A DNA stretch of 64,000 nt. It comes from Artemia franciscana (Eukaryota; Arthropoda; Branchiopoda; Anostraca; Artemiidae). Shown one piece after another: positions 1-12,011 of the stretch. The position numbers were made by a program, and so were the translations under genes. The DNA is taken from NCBI RefSeq assembly GCF_032884065.1, contig NC_088867.1, forward strand, positions 41,781,314-41,845,313. Reading direction: 5' to 3'. Numbering within the stretch: the stretch's first letter is position 1; every line of letters starts with the position of its first letter. The notes under the pieces are model-generated. The model was not told the DNA's origin and searched no databases. It saw only the letters and a program-made list of their open reading frames with translations.

Positions 1-23
1 GGGATGTTGAGGACAATAAAATA

Positions 24-185
24 GTTCGGTGTCAACAAACTGTAAGTAAGAAGCGACTTGGCTCAAGATTAAAGGAAACTCTAAAAACAAAATTTGGATA
101 ATAATAGATTAATCTAAAGGATAGGGTTTTATGCTGAATCCAATTATATGTAGTTCATCAGGTTTAAGAATTAGTAAGGCCTGAA
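24..185 (+). repeat. diverged fragment of dispersed family R1 (terminus GTTCGTGGTAACGAAC)
   Basis: It starts GTTCGGTGTCAACAAACTG, followed by TAAGTAAGAAGCGACTTGG. This aligns by eye with the better copy at 12289, which continues through AACTCTAAAA, a TTTTATGCTGA segment and TTCATCAGGTTTA. Only the terminal ~160 bases are present. Confidence 0.65.
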
Positions 186-299
186 CAAATACTGACGTCG
201 CCCCCATCCCTCTATACAAATACTCACGTCACCCCCTCATGCTGCCATCTATTCACCCAGTCTTGATTATTTATCATCGTCGCCCCATGTCTCCACAAG

Positions 300-476
300 T
301 CCGATGGTCACCCCTATCTGTAGCCATAATAACTGCTATGGTCGCCCCTGTTTGTAGCCATTATAGGAACAATAGTAACCTCTATCTGCAGTCATTAAAG
401 GTGCTATGGTCGCCCCTATCTGTAATCATGATACGTCCGATGGCCGCAGCTATCTGTAGCCAAAATAACTACAATG
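300..476. repeat. degenerate ~35-bp minisatellite
   Basis: About five imperfect units share the core ATGGTCGCCCCTATCTGTAG followed by a CATNATA-like spacer. The small open frame across it (239-487) is a product of the repeat and shows no protein homology. Confidence 0.7.
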
Positions 477-789
477 ATCAATCCTAGCCGTTTCAATTCA
501 AATAAACCGCTTTACTATACCATAAAGTTCACCAGATACTGATCACTGAATAAATATAAGGGGAAATTTAGATGAATTTTACAACAGTAAGAAAGTAAAT
601 ATCAGAGAGATAGCTACCCATAGACACAGTAACCATAGATACAGTAAGAATATATTTTTTCTTCAAGTTTTACTTGACAAATATAATTTACGATTAAAAA
701 TGAGTGATTTAATTACACTGTTGGAAGTTGATAGTGGAGTGTGGACAGCAGCAGCAGCAGCAATGATGCAAAGGCAAGATCACCCAACG

Positions 790-890
<101 letters not shown>

Positions 891-1059
891 GTTGAAAATT
901 TGACAGAATATTGAGGGGGAGTTTGAATTACATCGAAACATACTGTGAGCATGCAGATTGTCAAAAGGGCGTATCTCAAGTATAGATTTAGGTATTAAGT
1001 TGGAACTTTTAGAGAATGCTTAAAGGGGAAGATTAATTGTCAAAAAGGTAACAAATGCA

Positions 1060-1390
1060 TGTCACTACTAACACTGCTACTTTTACCAATGCTGCTACTG
1101 CTACTAAGCTACTCCAACTACTACTTCAATTGCAACAACATGTAAGGCTTAGAGTATTAAGATGAAAAGGGGGTCAAAAGCGCAAATCAGCAATATTTTT
1201 GGAACGGCTTACCGTGCCAAGGTGAAACTTCCTGGGCATCATGAAGGGATGTTCAACTGATCAAAACGCAAAATGTACACGCTACTACCGCTATTAATAC
1301 TGCTGCTAGTACTGTTACTACTACTACTAGTGTAATACTAACACTGCAACTACTTCTACTACTAGCACCACAACTACTGTGATACTAGTA
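1060..1390. repeat. interrupted ACT/GCT trinucleotide-rich tracts
   Basis: Two stretches (1060-1130 and 1270-1390) are built of imperfect CTA, CTG and ACT triplets such as CTGCTACTGCTACT and TACTACTACTACTAG. They are separated by unrelated sequence. No coding signal. Confidence 0.6.
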
Positions 1391-3300
1391 CTATTAAGCC
1401 TAAGTCTATGAAGGCAAAATTTGAGAGGATACTGACAACAAATTCGAAATGTTTTTATATACTCATATGCTGTTTTATATAGTTTATATACTATTAATAT
1501 GTTCAAAGTAGTACATTCACCAAACAAGCAGCTATCCAGTTTCTTAAATTGTACAAAGATAACTACTCCTTTAACATAGAAATTGGGAAGAAACGGAAAG
1601 AAGAAAAATCTATAGAAGAAAAAGAAGAATTATTTTGTAGGACTAAGAGTGTGCTTACCATTATTTGCTGCTACGGTACGGTATTCGACTTGGCTACAGT
1701 GAAGTCAGCTATAGTTCTTGACTAGCTACTTGGACTTCTAATATTTTTTTCAAAACAATTAAGCAAATTGGAGGCAAAAGCCTTACTGGAATACTGTATG
1801 AAGTCAACTATAACTTGTTTAAAATTCCAAGCGATCAAAATCAACACACGCAAAATTCTAGCAGATTATTACATATTAGCTATAAATAGAACGAGAATTA
1901 TTATCTAACTCGTTATTTTGAGGTTCATTTAAGTAGGGAGCCCTCCTGACTTTTCAATTCAAATACATTTGGAACATTTAAGGGCAACATGTTTAATAAC
2001 AGCAGGATAACTTATGGTTATTTTTAAGACACTGGGCGCACCCAAAGTTTGTTACCCGCTCTTTTTGAATGAAAATTGATCTTTTTGGTCCTTGATTTGC
2101 ACTCATTGGAAACGTCTACAGTTGAAAACCCTTGTGGAAAGTGAGAGCTGATTTCCACGTTGAACCTTCTCTGGGTCAGGACACAATTTAACCCCTTTGG
2201 GGAAGGGAGTCGCTTATGATTTATTCAGATTAACCCAACAAGAGGTTGTTAAAACTCAACCTAACTTGATGAGAGGTAACATATAATTATCTATTTTTTT
2301 ATACGAGGTTTGTGGCCTATCTTGCCTCTTGATGGGGGTGGGGGGTATTAAAATTCCAGTCATTAGAGCTTTTATGAGGAAGGACGGTTGAATTTCAACC
2401 ATACCTAGTTAGAAGTTACATTTAATCCCGTAGTTTGTGCTTTCAAACCCTGGGATTGATTCAATGCAAGTGGAAAAAGAAAATAGGGGAATGTATTTAA
2501 AAAAAAAAGAAAAAAACTGGCAGAGAAGCAAGAATGGAGCAGATAATTGTCCCTTTTTATAATCTATGCCTAATCCGACCTCTGAGAGAGGTTTTTCGAT
2601 TCTCCTTCCTTCAGTCTAAGTACTAAAGTGGATTGCTAGAATTCATGTGGGAAATCTAAAACTATAATTCTTCATTCTTGCCATTCACGTCCATAAGATG
2701 GGTCTGTTAGGTCAGCAACGACGTATATTGTGCATTTCGACATTTCATAAAATGTAACCTGTATCTTCGTCCCCTACACTTTCAAAATTCGCCACTGCGA
2801 ATCATCCTAAAAACTGATATTTCACACATACTACTTCATTCATAATATTTACTACTCTTATGAAACCGGTAAAGAAATTTCAAGACCTTTGGAAGACACC
2901 TCAATAGAATTAACTTATGAAGAGAAATAAGGTCGTACCTAAGAAACATCAATGATTCGAATTAGTAAGTTTGTTTTTCTCTTTTTTCCATGGTTTTGAA
3001 GCCCTTGACTTGATTTTTAGTATCCATAAAGAAATGTTCAACAAACGAAAAATAACTAGCAAATGACAAACATAAAAACAATAAGTTTTTGCCACTGAAT
3101 ACAATAAACAGTAAATTTGACTAATGCTTAATTATAATGTCCTTCAATACATCCTCGAGTCTTAAGCAACTAAACAAACACGCTCATTATAATGAAAAAC
3201 CAGCAATGCACATCCTCCATAAGTTTTATTTTCAATATTTGCAAAAATATATTTGAAAAAATACAGGTTGAGAGTGGGGCTTTTTTAAGGCAAAAAAAAA

Positions 3301-3374
3301 AATACTGGACAAACAAGGCGAATATTCGGGTAGCGGTTGTCCTCCCGACATATTCGCTTTGTTTGTCCAGTATT
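3301..3374. repeat. 74-bp near-perfect inverted repeat (hairpin)
   Basis: The left arm starting AATACTGGACAAACAA at 3301 pairs with the right arm ending TTGTTTGTCCAGTATT at 3374. The outer 25 bases pair with one mismatch, and an inner CGGG/CCCG pair leaves a small loop. A poly(A) run precedes it. It could be a tiny foldback element or a structured RNA. Confidence 0.85.
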
Positions 3375-3749
3375 CTTGCAGCCCCTAAAAGACTACTTCC
3401 TCGATCTTGATTCCTTCAAATTTGTTTATATTATGTTAGGGCAATGAGGCTTACGAAACAATCTCTTATGTTTGCTTTGCAAGGAAATTGGTTTATTAGC
3501 TGCGCAATTAATACAATAAAAATAACTGATGCAAAGCGGGATAACGACAAAAAAAGAACATTCCATGCTTTGCAACATAAGAAATAAAAGTTGATAGAAG
3601 TCTGACTGAAGTAAAGGAACCTAAAGAAAACAACTAGTGTGTCAGGTCGTTCATGCTCAACCATGCTAGAAAGGCTTAGCTATATTTAATACCTGAACCC
3701 AATATATCTTGGAATATTAGATGGCTTCCTTCCAATTTTACTTGAGAGC

Positions 3750-4012
3750 ACAAAGACATTAATTGCGTTAGTTAACAGAAGATAAGTTATTTCTACTTGT
3801 GAAAATTTTTTGGAGTGAAAGTGAGGATTAATAAACAGAAATTGGCTTTATTTATTTTAAAAAGCATAAAATATTAGAATTTAATAGCATCAATATGGGT
3901 AAAACAGTACTAAAGTCTGAATAAATCAGTATAATTTGAATCTAACATAAAACATATAAATAAATGCTTAATAAACAGGGTTTCTTAATAAGTAATATGA
4001 TTCAAAGGATGG
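3750..4012. repeat. dispersed repeat family R3, copy 1
   Basis: It matches 6145-6400 by eye in the same order: GTTAGTTAACAGAAGA, GTGAGGATTAATA, AGAAATTGGC, AAAACAGTACTA, AGTCTGAATAA and a final TAATAAGTA block. It is diverged, with many substitutions and indels. Confidence 0.65.
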
Positions 4013-4104
4013 CTGATTACTGAGTAAAATATTAGCGTCGGTGAGAACTGACATAAACAATTTTTTTAGCAGCTTTTAGAGCGAATCACGCAAATTTTAA
4101 GCTG

Positions 4105-4480
4105 AAATCGTTATTGAAACGTAATACCTTCCAAATAAAAACATTTCATTCCAAAGTACTGTTTTACTTAGCTGGCATTCGCCTTTATATTTATTTGTGC
4201 ATTGAAAGTTTACCTTTTTTTAAGTCCTCCAGCTGCTGGGCCCTTGAGTACACTAATATAAAAGAACAAAACTTGGTAAACATAATAATTGCATTAATTG
4301 AGCTAGCCTAAACTTGTATTACTACTAAATATCGGCTTGTGATGTTACTGCATCTTTTTTTTCTGCAAAGAGGGTCTGGGGAAAATCACAAAAACAAATA
4401 GGGTTGCTAGAACAACATCCATTAATTTAGTAAACTATGCACTCTATTTTAGATTTTTCTATATTTAAATTAAAAGGGTA
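4105..4480. repeat. dispersed repeat family R4, copy 1
   Basis: It aligns over more than 300 bases with 9132-9505. Shared blocks include AAAGTACTGTTTTACTTAGC, TTTATTTGTGCATTGAA, TGGGCCCTTG and GGTAAACATAA. An open frame inside it (4114-4311) is not conserved as protein between the copies. Confidence 0.75.
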
Positions 4481-4734
4481 CATCTTAACAAGAAGATTCG
4501 TATTCAAGTTTCCATTCGTCCTTACACAACGCACGTTCGTCCGTTGTGTCCATTCGTTCTTAACGCAGTCACAGAGAAATACTCATATATGCCCAGTATC
4601 ACAAAGCTTTTAATGTTTTCTATTACTGATCTTTCATTAGTTTAAAAAAAACCTAGTTTTTTCAACTGGAAGCAAGAAGCAAGTAAGTGTTTTCCCTTTG
4701 TAAGCTTTAACTGAATGTGCTTTCTTTTTTTTTC

Positions 4735-4925
4735 GATAACCAGGCAAATTTTCTCAAACTCGTAATTTTTGACGGGTGACATTAAACTTAATGAATTTCA
4801 TAAATTTGGGATCAGTTTAAACAGGTGGTTCTTTTGATGCATTCGCTATTATGAAATTCATTTTTTAGAGTTTCGGTTACTATTGGGCCAGGTCACTTCT
4901 TACCTACAGTTTGTACCGTTGTTGG
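4735..4925 (-). repeat. family R1 fragment, inverted
   Basis: It contains the blocks TTTTCTCAAACTCGTAA, ACGGGTGACATTAAACTTA, TTCTTTTGATGCATTCG and TTTAGAGTTTCGGTTACTAT in the order found at the end of the inverted R1 copy (43430-43609). It is diverged and truncated. Confidence 0.65.
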
Positions 4926-5289
4926 ATAGTCAATTCACTGACTTTAGCCAAATGAGATTCAATAAATGAACTGAAATAAAATGAACAACAAAAAATAACC
5001 TGTGTTCCATTAAGTATTAATGTACAATTTACTAACTTACAACCTCAATTGTCAATTGTAACTTCAACAGCTGATTAAGTCAACGATTTTGAGAAGGAGC
5101 CAACAATACTACATGCAAAACTACAGTTTCAGCAAAAACTAGACAATATTCGGAGTGTTTTTTTTCTTTAAAATTATTCTCTTTGTAGAAAAAAAAGAAA
5201 GAATACGGCATTGATCTTTTTATATTAAGTTTGGAGACAAATTCGTCAGCTTTTGGCTAGGTTAGTATCAAGTTCAATTACGAATAGGA

Positions 5290-5552
5290 ACTTGTGGGTT
5301 TGTGAATTTGATATACCTGAATTAAAAATTAGAATTTGCGGATTTGCAAATTGATACACCTTGGAAGTACTATATATTTAAATTACAAAATTTAAATTAC
5401 TGAACTATAGAATTTCGAACTAGAGAAATTGATACATTCTTGAAATGCAATACACTCAAACTGCAAATTTTTAATTTCTAAGGTACAAACTAGAATTTGT
5501 AGATTTGCAAATATCATACCCCCGTGAAATGTTATACACTTAAATTACAAAA
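5290..5552. repeat. degenerate tandem repeat, unit roughly 85 bp
   Basis: Three to four poor copies of a unit contain AGAATTTGCGGATTTGCAAA, GATACACC or CATACCCC, and ACACTTAAATTACAAAATTT. Very AT-rich, no coding signal. Confidence 0.5.
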
Positions 5553-6144
5553 TTTAACGACGTATACGCAAAAAACAAGCTAAATTATTTTCTCCAAAAA
5601 ACACTCCAACAATTTTCTCCAACAATACAATAATATCCCAAATCATAATTGAAAGTCGAAAACCACCCTAATAGATCAATCAGCTTGTTTTTGTTCCTTT
5701 TCAAATAATCAGATCCAAAAAATGATATCAGACTCTTATCAAGTCAAAATTCTACTATTTTAGATAATAAAAATTACTGTTATTAATGAATCCAAGGAGA
5801 CAATCCATGGAACTTCCCTCTTTAATTAAAGATATGTGCTATTTCAGCCAAGTTTTTATATTGCTTTGAAACGAGAGTAAATATCAGTAGAAAATCTTAA
5901 TTTAAACCAACTTAAAACTGATAAAAGAAAATTCAAACAAACTCTTTTTTTTTGCCATTTTCCCAGAATAATTATCAGCTATTAAACAAAAAATAATTGT
6001 AATTATTAATTGTCTTGGAAAATTTAATTACAAAATAACAGACTATGTTCTTTGTTTACAGATTAATTTCAATGAGAATTATGAATACCTTTAATCCAGA
6101 TGAAATAAAAATAAAACTGAGTCCCTAGAAGGCAAAAAACACTG

Positions 6145-6402
6145 ACTGTGTTAGATAACAGAAGAAATGTTATTTCTACACGTGAAATCTTTTTTGAAGC
6201 GGCGTGAGGATTAATAGATAGAAATTGGCATTTTCTTTTAAATAGCGTATAATATTACAATTCAATAGCATAAACATAAATAAAACAGTACTATAGTCTG
6301 AATAATTCACTCGTATTTTTTATCTCAATAACACAGCAACTAAATGTTTAATACAGTGTGTCTAATAAGTAGTTTGGTCCATAGGAAGGCGAGTTACGGT
6401 TG
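6145..6402. repeat. dispersed repeat family R3, copy 2
   Basis: Same orientation and block order as 3750-4012, including GTGAGGATTAATAGATAG, AAAACAGTACTATAGTC and TCTAATAAGTAG. Its function is not recognisable. Confidence 0.65.
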
Positions 6403-9131
6403 AACACCATTTCCACACGGAAAAACGTGTTATTCCATAAAACCTAGTTTTTCCTAAAAACATTAGAATGCTTATGCTATTCAACTATTTTTCCAAATGA
6501 AGGCTTATCAACAGTTTTGATAAGGTCAAATAAACATACAGTCTATAGACCAGAAAAAGGATTATAGGCATTTGCAAAACTTCGTGGATATCCCAAACAA
6601 TGAGACATGTGAATACATCTTTGCTGTGCTAATTCAAAAAGCTTTATCAGACATTTTTAAACTTTTTTTTGTAGCTCCACGATAAGAACTGGATTTAAAG
6701 CTCTGATGCTTCCAGACCCGACCATTTTTGCCGCTCTTTTGTGCGAAAATTTTTGGGAAAATCCCAAAAAATTCGGGGGCAGTGGAAGCACTGAACGGAA
6801 CGCAACTGATGAACCAAAAGTAATGAAATAGTCTAAAGAGAGAGGTGATACTGAGCTCTCAGCTGCCGTTCTTCGGAGACACCTGACAGTTTATAAGTGG
6901 CCATGGAATTCCTGTGTTTTTTAGAATCACATTTCTGTGAATAGGCACCACGGCGGCGGAGTGTACCTCGCACACTGATGATAAATCACATCAGTACAAA
7001 TTTTATTAAAAAAAAAATCACTCAGTGATAATTTGCTGCACCCCCTAGCATTGTGCGCACCTAGCCAGGGGCCCAGTGGGCCTATTGGTAAATCTGGGCC
7101 TGACCACAATCAAAACACAACTAGAACGACTGCAGAATTATTATTATTTTTTTTTTTTTTACTAAAAACAACAAATATATCAATACCATAATTGCTACTG
7201 CTGACATAATGATGAGACTCTTCATGTTGTTGAATATTGTCCTTTTCCGAAAGATTATGTTATAAAGCCTAAAATGTTAACACGAAAACAGGCCAAATAG
7301 ACCATCTTGGTTTGTAGGATTAGGGTCAGAATTTTTATGCAGTTTTATTCCACAGACCATCGTTTTGCCCAGTAGTTTTCGCCGAGCAACAATAAGTCTG
7401 AGCGAAGTTTCACCAAGCAAGTTGAATGTACCTTGAGAAGTCTTGCCACTTGGAGAAAAGAATGACAAGAAGGTATTCTACACGAATGTGCTCTATACTC
7501 TATATGGTACTCTATACAGAGCCACGTGTGAGATGGGAGCATAAAGATAACAAAACAGAACGACATGGATAGGTAATATAGGGCTTCAATTAGTCTTTTT
7601 TGACATTGAAGGATCTCAGCCATCCACAAATGCCATCTACATACTATCTCTATTAACGGAACCCACCATGATAAAGAAGCTGATTATCCTGTGGAAGGGC
7701 TTTTCTTACAAGTTTTTACACGACTTGCCTTTTAGTCTATAAACAGTGACGTAGCATTACTTAGTAGACACACACTGTATTAGTACCAAAGTAAGTTCAA
7801 CCCATTTCTATTTTTCCGAAACAAGACCTTTCAAGCTATTTCAAAAAGACTGTGTATTTGTTATCTGTCGTAACATGTCGCAACTCATTTGTTTACTATT
7901 AAAAATGTTGGGAAAAATACTTGAAAATCTTAAAATAAGTTTTACGTTTAGCATTCCTAAGTTTAATTTCAGAATCTTAATGATTAACGTACTAACGAAA
8001 AATAAGAGTTACCAAGACCAAGTACCCTATAAATGGATGTTATATAACTGCTATTATGATTGTAATATTTAGTTGTAAATATAAATTACTATTGTGACTG
8101 TAGATATGGTTCATATTAAGGTAATGTTCACTGTGCTAATTTTTGATTATGTTATTTCAGAAGTCCTGCGGTTGGATTTTCTCAGCCTAGTACAACAATT
8201 TTGCAATCACTTGAGACCTGAGATTGAGCTTTACCTACCAACCTAAAATAAAAAAAATTGAAAATTACTTTGAATATATTATTTAGGTCTAACATCACAC
8301 CAAAAATATTGAAAAAATTTTATAGAGCCAAAAAAGTGCAAATAAAGGATTTTGGCTCTACTTTGACGCTGAACGTCAGCAAAGATAGATTTTTCAAGTA
8401 AAACATTATATCAGAGACATCTCTAATAACAGACATTTCCAACATAGTTTATGCTTTCAAAAATGTTATCAGCCTGACTTTAAAATACCAAGTTATAAAC
8501 TAGGTTATATTCCGGTTTTAAGTTCTTACTCCTTATGACATTAACTTAATTTAAAAAAGAAAAAGAAAAGACGGAAATGTTCTACTAAAAAAAAAAAAAA
8601 AATTCTTTCTTAATTAAATATGGCGCGGATGTTTAGTTTCAGTATATTTCAAAGATAATAAAATAACCATACACGGCAGTTTTACTAATACTTAGCAGCC
8701 TTTACCTCGTCTAAGAGCAGACAATAAAATCAAAAGAATCGAACAAATATGGTACAAATCAAAGGAATTTTAAATTGAACATGTAGTCAGACTTTAATGG
8801 TTCTGAATACATTTCAAGATCACACTGACTATACATGGTGTATGACAAACAGATGAAAATACAATTTAAAAAACAACCAAGAAAACGAGGGTAATACCAG
8901 CAAGAGGAGTGTTTTCTCGTGCTCTGTTGGAGTTAACTTCAAAAGGATAGTTTTTCTTCTTCTTTTAAGCCGGCTTCTTTTGAAGACGGCTTGGCAGAAG
9001 CCCTTACCAAAATATTTACTTATGTCATTTTCCTTCTTGTCTGTCTAAGGGTTGATATTACTTTCGGTTTCGCAGTTAATATTTTTTATTATATTTTTTT
9101 CATAAGCTTATGGGTTCTAAATAGAATCGAA

Positions 9132-9505
9132 ATAAAAAATTCGACAAAAACATAGTCATTCATTCTAAAGTACTGTTTTACTTAGCTGGCACTGGCCTTT
9201 ACATTTATTTGTGCATTGAATTTTACCTTTTTTGAAGTCTTCCGGTTCTTGGGCCCTTGGGTACACTGACATAAAAGAATAAAACCTGGTAAACATAACA
9301 AATATATTAACTGCACTAGCATAAATTTATGAGACTAGTAAATATTGGCTTTGCTAGTGACAGTACTACGCCTTTTTCTAGTTTTGCAACCAGAGTCCAA
9401 GAAAACTACAGAAACGAATAAGATTACTTTAAAAACATACATTAATTTTAGAAATCCACCCTATTATAAATTTCTGACACTTAGTTTCTACATTTAATTC
9501 CATGA
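9132..9505. repeat. dispersed repeat family R4, copy 2
   Basis: Direct-orientation partner of 4105-4480, about 5 kb away. Both lie in the inferred dynactin intron. No termini or target duplications could be fixed by eye. Confidence 0.75.
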
Positions 9506-10124
9506 AACACTTGTAAACAGCATTATTAGTACCGATTTCAAGCGGGAACTTCTGCTTTGACAGAACTATCATTAGCTAGATAAGGACATAAATATCCAAA
9601 ATCCAAAAATACACAATATTAGGCAAGTTCTTAGTAAAATTAGCAGATATGTATATTTTAGCATTTAATTAACAGATTAATCGAGATGATCTATGCACGA
9701 TCTATTATTTTGATATTCAATATCCAAACGAATATATCGATCTTACTGTCAAATACTACCCATCAGGAGCATTATCCATGGATATAGAACTGTATTTTCA
9801 CAAATGTATTTTCTTTCATTTCAAGCTGATACAAGAAAATTTTAATAACATAGTTATAGTTCCATGACTAAAATGTCTTTAAGCTCCCGTGAACAAGCTT
9901 TAAATATAACGTAAGTGCAGTATCCTAATTTTCTTGCGATCAAAATAGAGTTGAAATATCTTAAGTCCAGATTATGGTCACTTCGAACTAAGTGCCTTAT
10001 ATACTTATAATATTAACCTGCCAGAATCTTGATTAAAAGCATTTGATTTTTCGGGAATCTTTTTTGTATATACTACTCCATTATGTTTAAGGTGGATGCT
10101 AATTATGATTTGTAGGTAACTTAC

Positions 10125-10267
10125 CGACTTTTGACTGCAGTAGGGGTATTAACAGTTCCAGTTTGAGGTGGGCCACCCGCGGGACTAGTAATGGTAGAGG
10201 AAGGTGTTTGGTCTTCTAGGACAACAAGCTGAGACTGTCGCACAAAAACACCATGGTTCTCTTTGCA
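10125..10267 (-). CDS. DCTN1: dynactin p150 exon: end of CAP-Gly and start of Ser/Thr/Pro linker
   Basis: The exon has 143 bases and is too short to stand out as a long open frame. On the minus strand it follows a TTAATTATAG acceptor and ends in CG before GTAAGTTACC, a strong donor. It reads CKENHGVFVRQSQLVVLED, then a T/S/P-rich tail ending TPTAVKSR. HGVFVRQSQL corresponds to the final strand of the dynactin CAP-Gly fold, completing the domain begun in the exon at 11653-11862. The exon ends in phase 2, so the next exon must supply one base. No convincing next exon is seen to the left; see the weak candidate at 8939-9002. Confidence 0.88.
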
Positions 10268-11862
10268 CTATAATTAAAAATTAAAATTTAATTAATTCAT
10301 AAAAACAAACTAGTTTTTAACTAGTGGCGCAAACTATTGGCAAAAGTCTAAATACAGTGTTTTCTTTATTTTCCAGAAAAGAAGATTTGGCTTTCCTTAT
10401 GAGATTTGGCTGTTCGTTGTTTCCTTGAAAATGAGTAACGTATTTTTTAATGCAAGTAAAAAACAGCGTTGTGACGTAGTTCATACTGGCCAATCAGTGA
10501 AAAGTGTCTATCAGTAAGAATCAGTAATAGAAACGGAAACTAATACTAGTCTCTTCTCTCAAGCTTCTCAACGTTCAAACTGGTAAGGAAATCATGCAAA
10601 AGAAATTAACTTATTTATAAAGAACAGGCTACTCGCTTTAGAGAATCAAGAGAAACTTGACATACTGAAGACCGTATGGGTTTCTGATGAAAACTTTAAA
10701 ATCCCTTTTCGAAAAATTGGTAGCCGAAAAAGTAAGTTCTCATATGCTTGGCTAAAAAATCACAACTGGATTGCATATTCTTCAATTGAAGAGAGTGTTG
10801 CATTTTTATTTTTTCGTTCACTGCTTTGTAGAAATTAAAACCCGTTTTTTTGCTTAATTTTTCGTAAAAATTATTTAAGACTGTTAATTTTCCATTGCTA
10901 AAAGTTTATTTCTTTATTTATTTCACACTATATTGTTCATATTGTGAGGTAATTTTGGAGCCTACTTTTCCAGTCCCACAAAATTACGGTTTTTATGTGG
11001 ATTTGAGAGCACAGTTTCACAATCTTGCCTCAAAGAACCACCATTCACTACTCCAAATCATATATCAGGTATAGGACTGGAGGTGAAATGTGGATCTTCA
11101 CAGCTAAATTGTCAATTATCATCAACGAAATCTGATCATCAAAGAAAATGCATCACATTATTTTTAACAGGATTTAATATTTGCGTATCAACAAACGTTA
11201 AATTGACAATTACAACATAATTTACTTTACTGAGCTAAAAATACCCTTTCTTCTGCAAAATCTAATTGCAAGCAATGTAAAATTATTTATACATTGCAAT
11301 TTTTTTTCGATTTATTTTAATGGTTACCTTTCACGAACGGAATTGTTGCTTCTTTTAAAAGCATGTAACACTGGAGGTAAAAGCTGGAAATAAAAATTTC
11401 CCAAGATTAACGCATCAATTGTATAAAAAAAAGGCTATAGTCAGTTTTACGTTTTGTTTGTCTTTGCTCAAGCACCCTCAGTTAATTAAAAATGAAAAAG
11501 AGCATGCAGTACAAATAAAACAAGAGACAGCAGATAGGATTGCACAAACAACAATAATCACAATCATTTAGAGCCTGACTGTAACCACATCCTAACTGTA
11601 ATCATCTTGTGTGGAAGTCCCTGATTTGGCAACAACAGGAGAATATACTCACAGAGAAGTAGGCTTTGCCCATGACAGTACCATTGTTTTTTCCTTTTGC
11701 CTCATCCAGAACAACACCAACCCATTTTCCAGGAGAAAACAGGGCTGTTCCAATGTATGCAACAGTGCCAATTGCATCTCGGCCAGGAATTTCAACTCTT
11801 TGTCCCACCCTCAGAGTTTTATCTTGTTTTTCCGATTTGGGTGGTGAATCACTTTCTTTCAT
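10125..11862 (-). CDS. DCTN1: dynactin subunit 1 (p150/Glued), 5' part of gene: CAP-Gly domain, two exons
   Basis: Gene-level entry. Exons 11862-11653 and 10267-10125 join in phase 0 to give 117 full codons and two leftover bases. The joined product is a CAP-Gly domain: LRVGQRVEI, GTVAYIGTALF, GKWVGVVLDEAKGKNNGT, then HGVFVRQSQL in the second exon. This order and wording match the N-terminus of dynactin p150/Glued. In animals that domain binds microtubule plus ends, EB1 and tyrosinated tubulin as part of the dynein-activating dynactin complex. The following Ser/Thr/Pro-rich stretch fits the basic, flexible region after CAP-Gly. The coiled coils and C-terminus are absent, so the gene must continue left of position 1. 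CAP-Gly alone also occurs in CLIPs and tubulin cofactors, but KWVGVVLDEAKGKN plus HGVFVRQSQL is dynactin-like. A further 5' exon may exist: the acceptor phase allows one base from an upstream exon. Confidence 0.9.
10268..11652 (-). other. intron inside the dynactin CAP-Gly domain
   Basis: A GT-AG intron of 1385 bases in phase 0 splits the CAP-Gly coding sequence between AYFS and CKEN. It is AT-rich with poly(T) runs. I see no gene or clear mobile element in it. Confidence 0.8.
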
Positions 11863-11891
11863 GGTGGAGGTAACAACTTCAACTTTCTTTC
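11653..11891 (-). CDS. DCTN1: dynactin p150 exon with likely start codon and first part of CAP-Gly
   Basis: The acceptor AG is at 11893-11892 after a T-rich tract, and the donor is GTGAGT starting at 11652. The first in-frame ATG is at 11862 (context CCACCATGA, a good animal start context). It gives 70 codons ending AYFS in phase 0. Residues about 17-70 hold the first part of CAP-Gly: LRVGQRVEIPG, GTVAYIGTALF, GKWVGVVLDEAKGK, then NNGT. The usual dynactin signature is GKNDGT; here it is GKNNGT. Sequence from 11891 to 11863 is also open (KKVEVVTST), so an upstream coding exon contributing one base to the codon xGA cannot be excluded. Antisense open frames over this exon are shadows. Confidence 0.88.
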
Positions 11892-11973
11892 CTAAAAAAA
11901 TAAAAAAAAAATTGTATCTGAATTGTAATGCACATAGATGCATGCAGATTCCCTATCTTTGGTAAGTTTTCTA

Positions 11974-12011
11974 CCACAGGTCCTTTGGACTAATGTCCGA
12001 AGGACCTGTGG
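11974..12011. repeat. perfect-looking hairpin just 5' of the dynactin exon
   Basis: Arms CCACAGGTCCTTTGGAC and GTCCGAAGGACCTGTGG (17 bases, one mismatch) surround the loop TAAT. Nearby GGACTAAT and ATTAGTCC copies extend the symmetry. It lies about 110 bases upstream of the likely dynactin start codon on the transcribed side, so it may be in the 5' UTR, an upstream intron or the promoter. Confidence 0.8.

Noticed and set aside
11611-11965. Two plus-strand frames over the dynactin exon
   Set aside because: Antisense shadows; the minus strand encodes an unmistakable CAP-Gly domain.
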